This document shows, piece by piece, positions 34,258-42,631 of a stretch of 64,000 bases of DNA. Within the stretch, counting starts at the first letter, position 1; each line of letters starts with the position of its first letter. The translations under genes and the position numbers were made by a program. The notes beneath the pieces are model-generated. The model searched no databases, was not told the origin of the DNA, and was given only the letters and a program-made list of their open reading frames with translations. The stretch comes from Aequorivita sp. H23M31 (lineage in GTDB: Bacteria > Bacteroidota > Bacteroidia > Flavobacteriales > Flavobacteriaceae): NCBI RefSeq assembly GCF_004022485.1, contig NZ_CP034951.1, positions 2,418,001 through 2,482,000 of the forward strand, given 5' to 3'.

Positions 34258-34971
34258 TTATACGGAAAGTATTTCATCAGGTGTCAAAATTTCCTCATTT
34301 CTTAAACGAAGTATAATTTGGGCAACTGTTACGGTATCTTTTTCACAATATGTAACAATTCTTTCAATATCCTTTTCCTTATAAAAAACATGTCCTACTT
34401 CACTCCCATCGATATCGTCCTTGGGAGACGGGATTCCCAGAACATGTGCCATAAGCTTGAGGGAAGTATAGGTTTTATAATCCCCAAATTTCCATAATTC
34501 TAAGGTATCGAGATATGGAACCTCCCAAGGCCTTTTTCCAAATAAATCCAGTTTAAAAGGAATGTTAATTCCGTTTATTATCATGCGCCGGGCAATGTAA
34601 GGAAAGTCAAATTCTTTGCCATTATGGGCACATAGTAAATGATGTGGTTTATTAAAATGGGTTTCCAAAAGTTTTTTAAAGTCATTTAGAATCTTGACCT
34701 CATCGCCGTGGAGACTAGTTACCCGAAAATTTCGAATATCATTTTTTAACACAAAATATCCGACGGAAATACAGACAATTTTACCAAACTCGGCCCAAAT
34801 ACCGGCACGATCATAAAATTCCTCCGCAGAAAATTCATCTCTTCTCTGATACCTCGTTTTTTCCTCCCACAGTAATTTGGAGGTATCATCGAGATGATCA
34901 AAATGTGAATGTAAAGGAACTGTCTCTATGTCCAAAAAGAGGATGTGTTCCAAATTTATTTGTTTGATCAT
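34258..34971 (-). CDS. 3'-5' exonuclease, PolB-like DEDDy family
   Basis: 237 residues of an RNase H-fold exonuclease. ExoI is FLDIETVPLHSHF (Asp and Glu ligands), ExoII is CAHNGKEFDFPYIARRM and ExoIII is IERIVTYCEKDTVTVAQI with the Y-x-x-x-D of the DEDDy group. It matches the stand-alone predicted 3'-5' exonucleases related to the proofreading domain of DNA polymerase B. It probably acts in DNA repair or RNA processing. Isolated gene. Confidence 0.88.
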   Translation of the reverse strand: MIKQINLEHILFLDIETVPLHSHFDHLDDTSKLLWEEKTRYQRRDEFSAEEFYDRAGIWAEFGKIVCISVGYFVLKNDIRNFRVTSLHGDEVKILNDFKKLLETHFNKPHHLLCAHNGKEFDFPYIARRMIINGINIPFKLDLFGKRPWEVPYLDTLELWKFGDYKTYTSLKLMAHVLGIPSPKDDIDGSEVGHVFYKEKDIERIVTYCEKDTVTVAQIILRLRNEEILTPDEILSV

Positions 34972-35157
34972 AATTTGAAAATTTCAATGGGAAGAAGAGT
35001 ATTAAAACTACGTAAAATATTATTTATAAATTTTTGAATGGGTCTTGATGTGTATCAAAAAAACAGACACATAAATCATGGTTTTGCCAACACGGTACGT
35101 TATTTTATAATGGCCTTAGTTTTACAATTTCTATTTGTGAAGCAACTCAGGTTACAT

Positions 35158-35634
35158 CTAAAACAAAGATTGCTGCTTCCAATCGCTTTCGAGGTCCAAC
35201 AGAAATTTTTTCTTCTGAAGCCCGCCGGCATAACCCGTTAAAGATCCATCGCTACCAATAACTCGATGACAGGGAATTATGATAGAAATAGGATTTTTTC
35301 CATTGGCGGAAGCGGCCGCACGAATAACTTTTGGATCGCCCAACCGTCTCGCGATCTCCTGATAGCTAACTGTTTTCCCGTAAGGGATTTTCTCTAATTC
35401 AGCCCAAACTTTTTTCTGGAAATCCGTTCCCTCCGGAAAGAGTTTTAAATTGAATTCTTTCCTTTCTCCATCAAAATATTGTTTCAATTGCGTTACCGCC
35501 TCGACTAATTCTGAAGGAATAGTTTCAGAAACAGCGAAATATTCTTTATCTAAAAAGATTACGCTGGCAATCCCAGAAATATCACCGTTTATCTCCAGTT
35601 TTCCCAATGGAGAATCTATAATCGCTGTTTGCAT
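35158..35634 (-). CDS. ogt: Methylated-DNA-protein-cysteine methyltransferase
   Basis: 158 residues. It removes alkyl groups from O6-alkylguanine by transfer to its own Cys, a suicide repair reaction. The acceptor is Cys122 in IIPCHRVIGSDG; the helix-turn-helix KTVSYQEIARRLGDPKVIRAAASANGKNP and the C-terminal LTGYAGGLQKKKFLL are typical. It lacks the N-terminal AdaA regulatory domain, so it is the Ogt/MGMT form. The 186-nt gap on its left has no credible gene. Confidence 0.95.
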   Translation of the reverse strand: MQTAIIDSPLGKLEINGDISGIASVIFLDKEYFAVSETIPSELVEAVTQLKQYFDGERKEFNLKLFPEGTDFQKKVWAELEKIPYGKTVSYQEIARRLGDPKVIRAAASANGKNPISIIIPCHRVIGSDGSLTGYAGGLQKKKFLLDLESDWKQQSLF

Positions 35635-35881
35635 AATTCAAACTTTCCTCAAATGTAAGGTTTTTAGAACTGTTCAATCTATCAGAATATTTCCATGAAA
35701 GCGAAGCAATATGTAATAGAAAAGTTGAAAAAGGCGGCGTGGTTTATTAAAAATTGATAGATTTATCTTAAATTTATAAAATGAGAATTAAAAATTGAGT
35801 AATTCTCATAAAAAACCTTCTAAATATCAATCTATTAAAGTATTGATTTACACTTATAAAGCATTCCCAATAGCAACGATT

Positions 35882-37345
35882 ATGAAAAAGCTATACTTAT
35901 TTCTGTTGGTTCCCTTAACACTTATTGGCCAAACCCAAATGGGATCCAACATTTTTCCCGAATTACAAAATGAACAAGCCGGTTGGTATGTGTCCATGTC
36001 AGCGGATGGGCATACAGTGGCCGTGGGTGGCCAAGCTGAGGATGGGGATAACAATCATTTTGCTCGGGCTAGAGTGTACAGTTTTAACGGTCAGGATTGG
36101 ATCCAAAAAGGCCAACCATTAAGATTGCTAAATTATAGCGGAGATTATTCGGCAAGATGTAGGGTTTCTTTATCTGGTGATGGAAATACTCTTGTAATTT
36201 CCTCTCCCAATCAAGGAATGTTATTTAATGGAAACGTCATGATATTTCAATATAAGGACTCTAACTGGGAACTATTGGGAAACTATTTCATAGGGAGCGG
36301 GAATAATCTCTTGGGATATGGTATTTCCTTATCCTCAAACGGAAATATTATTGCTATGGCATCTCCCGGACCTAACGTATTTAATGAATTTGGATTTATT
36401 ACCGTCCGACAATTTGATGGAACATTGTGGAACGAAATCGGTCAAAAAATTAATGGATATTCCAATTCGGAAGGCAGTTATTCTTTGGAGCAGGTTGTTT
36501 TGTCCTTATCCAATGATGGAACTACATTGGTAATTGGAACTCCTTTTTCTGGTGAGAATGGGAATTATGGTGGTGAAGTGAGAGTATATCAATATTCAGG
36601 TGGATTATGGGTACAAATGGGTGAAAGTATTTTCAGTGATGAAGGTAAAAACTTTGGCAGTAGCGTTTCAATAAACGGAGATGGCAATACAATCGCTATT
36701 GGTAGAATCAGTGATTCTGAAATGGGATATGTGCGAGTTTTTAATTACGAGAATGGTCAATGGCTTCAAAAAGGTGTAAAATTATATGGCGATGAAGCAA
36801 ACGACCATTTTGGTGCAAGTGTAGCCATTTCTGATGATGGAAATATTTTAGCAATTGGAGCTCCTCGGTCAGATATTGCATCCTTACCGCAAACAGGACA
36901 AGCCAAAATATTTAAATTCATAGGAAATGCTTGGTCCCAGGTAGGAAATAACATTATTGGATTGAACCCAAACGATTTATTTGGACAAGATGTGTCGTTG
37001 TCAGCCCACGGAAATATATTGGCAGTCGCTTCTCCGTTTTTCGATAATTCGCCTTACAATGATTCGGGAAACGTGAATGTCTATGATTTATCTGATATTC
37101 TTTCCACCAATATAAATGAGATGAAATCATTTTCACTTTATCCTAATCCTGCTTCAGATCAATTAAACATAGTTTTAGGAAGCGGTTTTCAATTGGTTGA
37201 AGTTAACATTTATAATTCAGTAGGGCAGTTGGTTAAAAGGGAGCAAAAGGAATTAATCGACATTTCTGAATTAGCTGCGGGTACTTATTATATCCAAATT
37301 ATCTCCCCACAATTCACAAACACTAAAATATTTATCAAAAATTAG
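35882..37345 (+). CDS. T9SS-secreted seven-repeat (beta-propeller-like) protein
   Basis: 487 residues from the ATG at 35882, which begins the signal peptide MKKLYLFLLVPLTLIGQ; a longer upstream reading is rejected. The body holds seven copies of a motif of the form S-x-S-x-D-G-N-x-[IL]-A-[IV]-[GA]-x-P (e.g. SLSGDGNTLVISSP, SINGDGNTIAIGR, AISDDGNILAIGAP), each followed by a VxxFxYxxxxWxQxG strand. Seven repeats suggest a seven-bladed propeller. The C-terminal 75 residues are a type A T9SS sorting domain (LYPNPASDQLNIVL, then GTYYIQI). Probably cell-surface adhesion or binding; unproven. Confidence 0.88.
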   Translation: MKKLYLFLLVPLTLIGQTQMGSNIFPELQNEQAGWYVSMSADGHTVAVGGQAEDGDNNHFARARVYSFNGQDWIQKGQPLRLLNYSGDYSARCRVSLSGDGNTLVISSPNQGMLFNGNVMIFQYKDSNWELLGNYFIGSGNNLLGYGISLSSNGNIIAMASPGPNVFNEFGFITVRQFDGTLWNEIGQKINGYSNSEGSYSLEQVVLSLSNDGTTLVIGTPFSGENGNYGGEVRVYQYSGGLWVQMGESIFSDEGKNFGSSVSINGDGNTIAIGRISDSEMGYVRVFNYENGQWLQKGVKLYGDEANDHFGASVAISDDGNILAIGAPRSDIASLPQTGQAKIFKFIGNAWSQVGNNIIGLNPNDLFGQDVSLSAHGNILAVASPFFDNSPYNDSGNVNVYDLSDILSTNINEMKSFSLYPNPASDQLNIVLGSGFQLVEVNIYNSVGQLVKREQKELIDISELAAGTYYIQIISPQFTNTKIFIKN

Positions 37346-37503
37346 CGGTTTTCTGTAAAGGAAAAATCTCTATTTGAATAGAAAACCATAATAAATAATC
37401 GAACAATTAAAATAAAGAAATTCGGAACTTTTGGAATTCAATTATCTTGACCGATAGGAATTAATGAGACAACTAATACCAAATTTGAAGACTCAATCTC
37501 ATG

Positions 37504-37543
37504 AAAAAAACCGTCTCAACATTAACTATCAAGACGGTTTTTT
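37504..37543. terminator. Bidirectional intrinsic terminator
   Basis: A-run plus ACCGTCT (to 37516) pairs with AGACGGT plus T-run (from 37532). It serves the minus-strand gene at 37560 and could also end plus-strand transcription from the propeller gene. Confidence 0.8.
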
Positions 37544-37559
37544 AACTTACAATTTATAA

Positions 37560-38033
37560 TTAGGAAGCTTTCAACAAAAGAGGTCGCACCTCATTTTCCC
37601 AACGTTTTGCGTCCTGAAGACAAACGTAAGGATCTTTGGTAAGGCCTGACTCGTCGTTTTCGCAATAAAACTGAATTTCTTTCTTACCTTGCTTTTCCAC
37701 CAGTTCCAGCCCAACCCATTGTAGGGTCTTGTCTGAAACTTTTATGCTTTTTGCGCGACAATCCTTTACATCCTCTAAGTTTATTACCTTAAAGTCGTTT
37801 TGTGGATTCCTTTTAGTAGAATAGATTAGTTTCCTTGAATTTCTATCCATTCCAATTACAAGATTTCCAATAACATCTACATTTTCTAAATGGAGACCTT
37901 TGCCCTGAGCAAGTTGTAGAACAGACTTAGTCACTTTTTTGTTAACTCCTGAAGCATTCACAATCATATAAATGATGGGAACGAATATCAACAATAAAAT
38001 AATTACCCCAATAAGGGTTGCATCTATTTTCAT
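37560..38033 (-). CDS. Small membrane-anchored protein, unknown function
   Basis: 157 residues. One N-terminal membrane helix (about 7-27, LIGVIILLLIFVPIIYMIV) is followed by a soluble domain with GLHLENVDVIGNLVIGMDRNSRKLIY and FKVINLEDVKDCRAKSIK. The domain resembles PH-like regulatory folds in composition, but I cannot assign a family. Conserved-looking, monocistronic, with a terminator directly after it. Confidence 0.75.
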   Translation of the reverse strand: MKIDATLIGVIILLLIFVPIIYMIVNASGVNKKVTKSVLQLAQGKGLHLENVDVIGNLVIGMDRNSRKLIYSTKRNPQNDFKVINLEDVKDCRAKSIKVSDKTLQWVGLELVEKQGKKEIQFYCENDESGLTKDPYVCLQDAKRWENEVRPLLLKAS

Positions 38034-38113
38034 TATAAATAATTTTTAAGGTGAATTTTTTGAATAAAAATCTGTTTGAATTTTCTTCGAAACAGGCTAA
38101 AAACATCAAAAAC

Positions 38114-38479
38114 TCACCAAAAAAAATGAAATGGAAATAAATACTGAAAAATAAGTTCCCTCTTATCCTTTAGGGAATAAAAACAATGAAACGTTGACGA
38201 AGCAGGTGTTTCTACATATTCCTGCCGTGAATAGAAAATTGGGAAAAGTCCGACCCCAAAGTTTTCGTTTTGTGAAATGGTCTGGGAAGCCTCGCCAATT
38301 GATATTGCTCTAAATTGATAAGGTTTCTCTTGACTGTCCTCCTGAAATGAAAAAACTTTGTCCTGGGCATCTGAAACACCATAGCTAAATTTAATATTGG
38401 CAAAGCCGCTGTTTCCGAAAGCCAGAAATACAGCGATTAAAGCCAAAAATCTAATTATATGTTTTTCAGTGTGTTTCAC
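38114..38479 (-). CDS. Small exported protein, unknown function
   Basis: 121 residues from a GTG at 38477-38479. Upstream in-frame TTG at 38497 overlaps the TATCTTTG promoter box and is rejected. The N-terminus HIIRFLALIAVFLAFGNSGFA is a signal peptide. The mature part contains KVFSFQEDSQEKPYQFRAI and ends in an aromatic-rich segment LIFQYLFPFHFFW. No known domain is recognised. It lies between the small membrane protein and hemB, and may be lineage-specific. Confidence 0.6.
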   Translation of the reverse strand: MKHTEKHIIRFLALIAVFLAFGNSGFANIKFSYGVSDAQDKVFSFQEDSQEKPYQFRAISIGEASQTISQNENFGVGLFPIFYSRQEYVETPASSTFHCFYSLKDKRELIFQYLFPFHFFW

Positions 38480-38483
38480 TTGA

Positions 38484-38491
38484 CAAAGATA
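38484..38491 (-). promoter_or_regulatory. Candidate promoter (TATCTTTG), 4 nt before a GTG start
   Basis: An exact TAnnTTTG match on the minus strand, separated by TCAA from the GTG start of the small exported protein. Another candidate leaderless transcript. Confidence 0.45.
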
Positions 38492-38543
38492 TAGCAAAAA
38501 GCGTATTCGATTCTTAAAAATAAAGGGGTTTGAACATTTAAAT

Positions 38544-39533
38544 CTACGATATAAGTTTAACTACATCTTTTGCAAAATAGCTAGCAATCATTGTTGCTCC
38601 AGCTCGTTTAATTGCAGTAACCTGTTCCATCATTACAGCATCATGGTCCAGCCATCCCCGCTCAGCAGCGGCCTTTAACATTGCATATTCTCCGCTTACC
38701 TGATAAACGGCTACGGGAACATTAACGGCATTGGTTATCTCACGCACTATATCCAAATAGCATAACCCAGGTTTTACCATAACAATATCGGCCCCTTCCT
38801 CAATATCCATTAAGGTTTCCCGAATTGCCTCAAGGCGGTTACCAAAATCCATTTGGTAGGTCTTTTTATCCTTTGGAATATCTTTTAAATCCACCGGGGC
38901 CGAATCTAAGGCATCCCGAAAAGGTCCATAAAACGCAGAGGCATATTTTGCGCTATAGGCCATTATTGCAGTATCGAAATATCCCTCGTCTTCGAGGAGG
39001 GTGCGGATTTCAAAAATCCGTCCATCCATCATATCACTAGGCGCCACAACGTCTGCACCAGCTTTAGCGTGACTTAAAGCCATTTCAGCCAAAACCGCGC
39101 TGCTATCATCATTCAAAACTTTCCCTTCTGAAATGATACCATCGTGTCCATAGATCGAAAACGGATCCAGGGCGACATCGGTCATTACCAGCATTTCGGG
39201 AACCGCATTTTTAACAGTTTTTATAGCACGCTGCATCAATCCATCAGGGTTCAATGCTTCTTTACCGGTATTATCTTTTAATTTATCCTCAACCTTTACA
39301 AAAAGGAGAACGGATTTTAAACCCAGCTTCCATAGTTCTTTCACTTCTTTCTCAAGCAAGTCCAAGCTGAGGCGAAAGTAATTTGGCATAGAAGCTATTT
39401 CTTCTTTTATGCCTTTTCCTTCCACAACAAAAAGTGGAACGATAAAATCATTAGGGTTTATAATTGTTTCACGAACCAAACTCCGCATACTCTCGCTTGT
39501 CCGCAACCTTCGGTTTCTTCTTAATGGGAACAT
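38544..39533 (-). CDS. hemB: Delta-aminolevulinic acid dehydratase (porphobilinogen synthase)
   Basis: 329 residues from the ATG at 39531-39533 (MFPLRRNRRLRTSESMRSLVRE). A longer reading to 39572 runs into repeat sequence and is rejected. It condenses two 5-aminolevulinate molecules to porphobilinogen in heme synthesis. The Schiff-base lysines lie in MAYSAKYASAFYGPFRDA and MVKPGLCYLDI. The metal loop reads VMTDVALDPFSIYGHDG, with Asp in place of the zinc-binding cysteines, which indicates the Mg-type rather than Zn-type enzyme. hemF follows upstream on the same strand. Confidence 0.96.
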   Translation of the reverse strand: MFPLRRNRRLRTSESMRSLVRETIINPNDFIVPLFVVEGKGIKEEIASMPNYFRLSLDLLEKEVKELWKLGLKSVLLFVKVEDKLKDNTGKEALNPDGLMQRAIKTVKNAVPEMLVMTDVALDPFSIYGHDGIISEGKVLNDDSSAVLAEMALSHAKAGADVVAPSDMMDGRIFEIRTLLEDEGYFDTAIMAYSAKYASAFYGPFRDALDSAPVDLKDIPKDKKTYQMDFGNRLEAIRETLMDIEEGADIVMVKPGLCYLDIVREITNAVNVPVAVYQVSGEYAMLKAAAERGWLDHDAVMMEQVTAIKRAGATMIASYFAKDVVKLIS

Positions 39534-39541
39534 CTTTTTTA

Positions 39542-39745
39542 AATTATGAATTATGAATTCAGATTTATGCATAAATCTTAGTTCAGAATTTTATTTGTAG
39601 ATAACTGATTAGCAATTTACGGAATACTGATTTCTGATTTACTGACTTACTAAATACTGATTACTGATTACTGAGTACTGATTTAATGATTACAGAACAC
39701 TGATTTACTTACTTACTGAATGTTGAGTACTGTTTTACTGAACAC
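39542..39745. repeat. Degenerate short tandem repeats between hemF and hemB
   Basis: Begins with AATTATG, AATTATG, AATTCAG heptamers, related to the arrays at 4468 and 22680. It continues as about 140 nt of degenerate ACTGATT/TACTGA-type units. It has no coding potential and fills nearly the whole hemF-hemB gap. Confidence 0.7.
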
Positions 39746-39749
39746 TGAA

Positions 39750-40655
39750 CTAAGCCCACTCTCTGGGATGTTTTAGAACCTCCACAAGCTTTTCTTCCTC
39801 GCTTCCTGGTTCCGGCTGATAGTCATATTTCCATTGTACTACCGGAGGAAGGCTCATTAAAATACTTTCAATCCTTCCATCTGTTTTTAGTCCAAAAAGC
39901 GTCCCTTTGTCGTGTATTAAATTGAATTCTACATACCGGCCGCGTCGGATTTCTTGCCAATCTCTATTTTCCTTGGAATATGGAATCTCTTTTCTCTTTT
40001 CCACGATGGGAACATAGCACTCCAAAAAACTATTGCCGATTTCGGTTACAAAATTATACCAATCCTGCATTTTCATAGAGTCCGTTTTCTTTAAATAATC
40101 AAAGAATAATCCTCCAACACCACGCGCTTCATGACGGTGGGAGTTCCAGAAATATTCGTCGCAGCGCTTTTTATAACTTTGGTAAAATACGCGGTTATGC
40201 TTGTCGCAAGCCGTTTTACATACGCTGTGAAAATGTTTGGCATCTTCTTCAAAGAGATAATACGGAGTAAGATCTTGTCCGCCGCCAAACCAGGAATCCA
40301 CAATATTTCCTTCCGAATCATACATTTCAAAATAACGCCAATTAGCATGTACGGTGGGTACAAAGGGATTTTTAGGATGAATTACCAAACTGAGCCCACA
40401 GGCAAAAAAATCGGCATCTTTTACTCCGAAATAATTTTGCATAGTCTCGGGAAGTTTTCCGAATACCTCACTGGTATTTACTCCGCCCTTTTCAAAAACG
40501 TTACCATTTTCAATTACTCGAGTCCGACCTCCACCTCCTTTTTCGCGAACCCATTCATCTTCTTGAAACTTCGCTCTCCCATCGATTTCCTCTAGAGCAA
40601 AAGTTATTTGGTTCTGCAAGTTCCTTATGTATTCTACAAACTGTTGTTTCATCAT
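39750..40655 (-). CDS. hemF: Oxygen-dependent coproporphyrinogen III oxidase
   Basis: 301 residues, full length. It oxidatively decarboxylates coproporphyrinogen III to protoporphyrinogen IX using O2. Typical segments are GGGGRTRVIENGNVFEKGGVN, PTVHANWRYFEM, SWFGGGQDLTPYYLFEEDAKHFH, EARGVGGLFFDYL and GRYVEFNLIHDKGTLFGLKT. It requires oxygen, which fits an aerobic organism. It has two consecutive ATG codons at the start; either is possible. Confidence 0.97.
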   Translation of the reverse strand: MMKQQFVEYIRNLQNQITFALEEIDGRAKFQEDEWVREKGGGGRTRVIENGNVFEKGGVNTSEVFGKLPETMQNYFGVKDADFFACGLSLVIHPKNPFVPTVHANWRYFEMYDSEGNIVDSWFGGGQDLTPYYLFEEDAKHFHSVCKTACDKHNRVFYQSYKKRCDEYFWNSHRHEARGVGGLFFDYLKKTDSMKMQDWYNFVTEIGNSFLECYVPIVEKRKEIPYSKENRDWQEIRRGRYVEFNLIHDKGTLFGLKTDGRIESILMSLPPVVQWKYDYQPEPGSEEEKLVEVLKHPREWA

Positions 40656-40773
40656 TTGTTAATGTCGCCGGTCCCATATTACTAAATTTCCCCGGTTGAT
40701 GAATTTCTTATATTTTCTATTTGAAAATGTAATTCTAAAAAACTCAATTTAAATTTGCTTACTCACTTGAAAT

Positions 40774-41808
40774 CTAAAATAAGACCTCCTTTATTTTCGA
40801 AAGAACCGTTTCGGGAGATATTGTTCTTATGGCTTCCTCATATCCTTTGGGAAATTTGTTTCCGTATATCGAGGTTGGGATCAAAGGAAACTCCTCTCGA
40901 TTAGCAATCAATTGATTTTTTTCAGGTTGGTTAAACGGTGCGAAACCGGCATAGGGATGTGTTACTCCCCAAAGGGTAATAACAGGAATTCCGTAGATAG
41001 CGGCTAAATGTCCATTGCCACTATCCATTGAAAGCATTAAATCCAAATTTGAAATTAAGGATAGTTCTTCTTCAAAATTCAATTTCCCCGCGGTATTACT
41101 TACATTGGCGAATAGTTTTGAAAGTTTATTGAGCTGGGAAATTTCCTTTTTCCCCCCGCCAAAAAGAAGAATGCGATATTTTTCAGAAGCATCCAACTGA
41201 GCAATTACCTTCTCCATAAGATCAAGTGGATACATTTTGCTGTCATGAGCGGCAAAAGGTGCAATACCAACTAATTTTTTGGGTTCTACTCCGATCAATG
41301 CTGTTAGTTTGGGAGCCAAGCGTTGACGAGCAGCGAATTGAGGTTTGCTCAGGTCTAAAGGAAAACCAAGTTTTTCAAAAACATCGGCATAACGTTGGTG
41401 AGTGGTTTTTAACTGAGAGATATTTTTACCTTCAGCACTTACCAAATCCTTCTTTTCTTCTCTCCCCTTATCAATTGAAGCGACATTAATTCCTTTTAAT
41501 TCTAAATATTTTGAAATTATTTTTGAGCGGATAACATTATGAAGATCAGCCACTGCATCGATTCCAAGAGCTTTCGCTTCCTTAGCAAGTTTTAGCAATC
41601 CCAAACGCTTGTGCCTTCCATTTACATCTGCCTCCAAAAAGTCGAGATTGGGGATTCCATCAAAAAGTGGTTTAAAAAAAGGTCGGGAGAGAATGGTGAT
41701 TTTCACCTCTGGGTAAGTTTGAGTTAATGTCCTTAGAACGGGAACTGTCATCGCTACATCTCCCATTGCGGAGAGCCGGATTACCAGAATATGTTTGGGT
41801 TTGGTCAT
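40774..41808 (-). CDS. Glycosyltransferase family 9 (heptosyltransferase-like)
   Basis: 344 residues of a GT-B fold GT9 enzyme. The N-terminus ILVIRLSAMGDVAMTVPVLRTL and the donor-site region LMLSMDSGNGHLAAIYGIPVITLWGVTHPY are hallmarks of ADP-heptose:LPS heptosyltransferases. It probably adds a sugar to the lipopolysaccharide core at the cytoplasmic face of the inner membrane. It is followed by DUF4254 upstream on the same strand, a common Bacteroidota pairing with LPS genes. Confidence 0.92.
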   Translation of the reverse strand: MTKPKHILVIRLSAMGDVAMTVPVLRTLTQTYPEVKITILSRPFFKPLFDGIPNLDFLEADVNGRHKRLGLLKLAKEAKALGIDAVADLHNVIRSKIISKYLELKGINVASIDKGREEKKDLVSAEGKNISQLKTTHQRYADVFEKLGFPLDLSKPQFAARQRLAPKLTALIGVEPKKLVGIAPFAAHDSKMYPLDLMEKVIAQLDASEKYRILLFGGGKKEISQLNKLSKLFANVSNTAGKLNFEEELSLISNLDLMLSMDSGNGHLAAIYGIPVITLWGVTHPYAGFAPFNQPEKNQLIANREEFPLIPTSIYGNKFPKGYEEAIRTISPETVLSKIKEVLF

Positions 41809-41821
41809 TTTAATAAATGAA

Positions 41822-41850
41822 CCCTCCCAGGGTTTGGAATCCTGGAAGGG
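41822..41850. repeat. Intergenic inverted repeat (CCCTCCCAGG/CCTGGAAGGG)
   Basis: Ten-base arms with one mismatch around a 9-nt loop, between the GT9 and DUF4254 genes. No T-tract; a REP-like palindrome. Confidence 0.55.
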
Positions 41851-41857
41851 ATAGAAG

Positions 41858-42466
41858 TTATTTTTTTCCGCGGAGCACGGGATTCAATTCATCGTCATTG
41901 TACATTTTCATCTGTTTATAAACTTTCATATACTTTCGGCCATGCGCGATATCGTCCAACAATTGATTAATTGCGGTACTTAAATCCACTCGTTGTTCTA
42001 AAAGGATATCAAGTTTTGCCTGACAGGCCATTTGATGTTGTTGGGAAGCATCCGTCCGGGTAGCCTCCTCATTCATATGATAAATTTTAAGAGCCAAAAT
42101 AGAAAGTCTATCAATTCCCCACGCCGGACTTTCAGTATTGATGGTAGCATTTTCCTGAACTTTTACATCCTTATATTTATCCAGAAAATAACTGTCTATA
42201 TATTCCACCATATCGGTTCGATCCTGATTGGAAGCATCAATCTGACGCTTTAATTTTAAGGCAGCTACAGGATCGATATTCGGGTCCCGAATAATATCCT
42301 CATAATGCCATTGGACGGTATCAATCCAACATTTTCTATAGAGTAAATGCTCAATTAAATTGGTATCCTTATCGTAAAGATTGGTAAAAGGTTGGTCCAC
42401 GGTGTTCATTTCGTGGTATTTATTTATTACCTCTAAAAAGATTTTGTTGGCCTTGTCTGAAAACAT
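41858..42466 (-). CDS. DUF4254 family protein
   Basis: 202 residues, soluble and all-helical in appearance, with no signal peptide. The segments NLIEHLLYRKCWIDTVQWHYED, DNQDRTDMVEYIDSYF-like text, NTESPAWGIDRLSILALKIYHM and CQAKLDILLEQRVDLSTAINQLLDDI match DUF4254, a Bacteroidota family usually next to GT9 genes. The function is unknown; the context suggests a role in LPS assembly. Confidence 0.88.
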   Translation of the reverse strand: MFSDKANKIFLEVINKYHEMNTVDQPFTNLYDKDTNLIEHLLYRKCWIDTVQWHYEDIIRDPNIDPVAALKLKRQIDASNQDRTDMVEYIDSYFLDKYKDVKVQENATINTESPAWGIDRLSILALKIYHMNEEATRTDASQQHQMACQAKLDILLEQRVDLSTAINQLLDDIAHGRKYMKVYKQMKMYNDDELNPVLRGKK

Positions 42467-42555
42467 TATCTATTTTTTATTGTTATTACTTATTGTTTAT
42501 TGTATCCTCGGCTCCGCTCGGACACCAGTTGACTTTTTTTATATCAAACCCTTTA

Positions 42556-42631
42556 CCGACTACTGACAAAAACTAACGACTACCGACTACTGACTAAAAA
42601 CTAACGACTACCGACTAAAAACTACCGACTA
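42556..42631. repeat. 27-28 nt tandem repeat running into the methylase stop codon
   Basis: Unit 1 at 42556-42582 (27 nt), unit 2 at 42583-42610 (28 nt) and a partial unit 3 at 42611-42631. Each starts CCGACTA and contains AAAAACTA. The last CTA at 42629-42631 is, on the minus strand, the TAG stop of the adenine methyltransferase gene, so the array abuts or has supplied that stop. Confidence 0.8.

Noticed and set aside
35038..35241. 67-codon plus-strand frame
   Set aside because: Runs from the gap into the antisense strand of ogt; no recognisable protein features.
40131..40595. 154-codon plus-strand frame
   Set aside because: Fully antisense to hemF; shadow frame.
42556..42631. CRISPR-like look of the repeats
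   Set aside because: The units are directly tandem without spacers and no cas genes are present.
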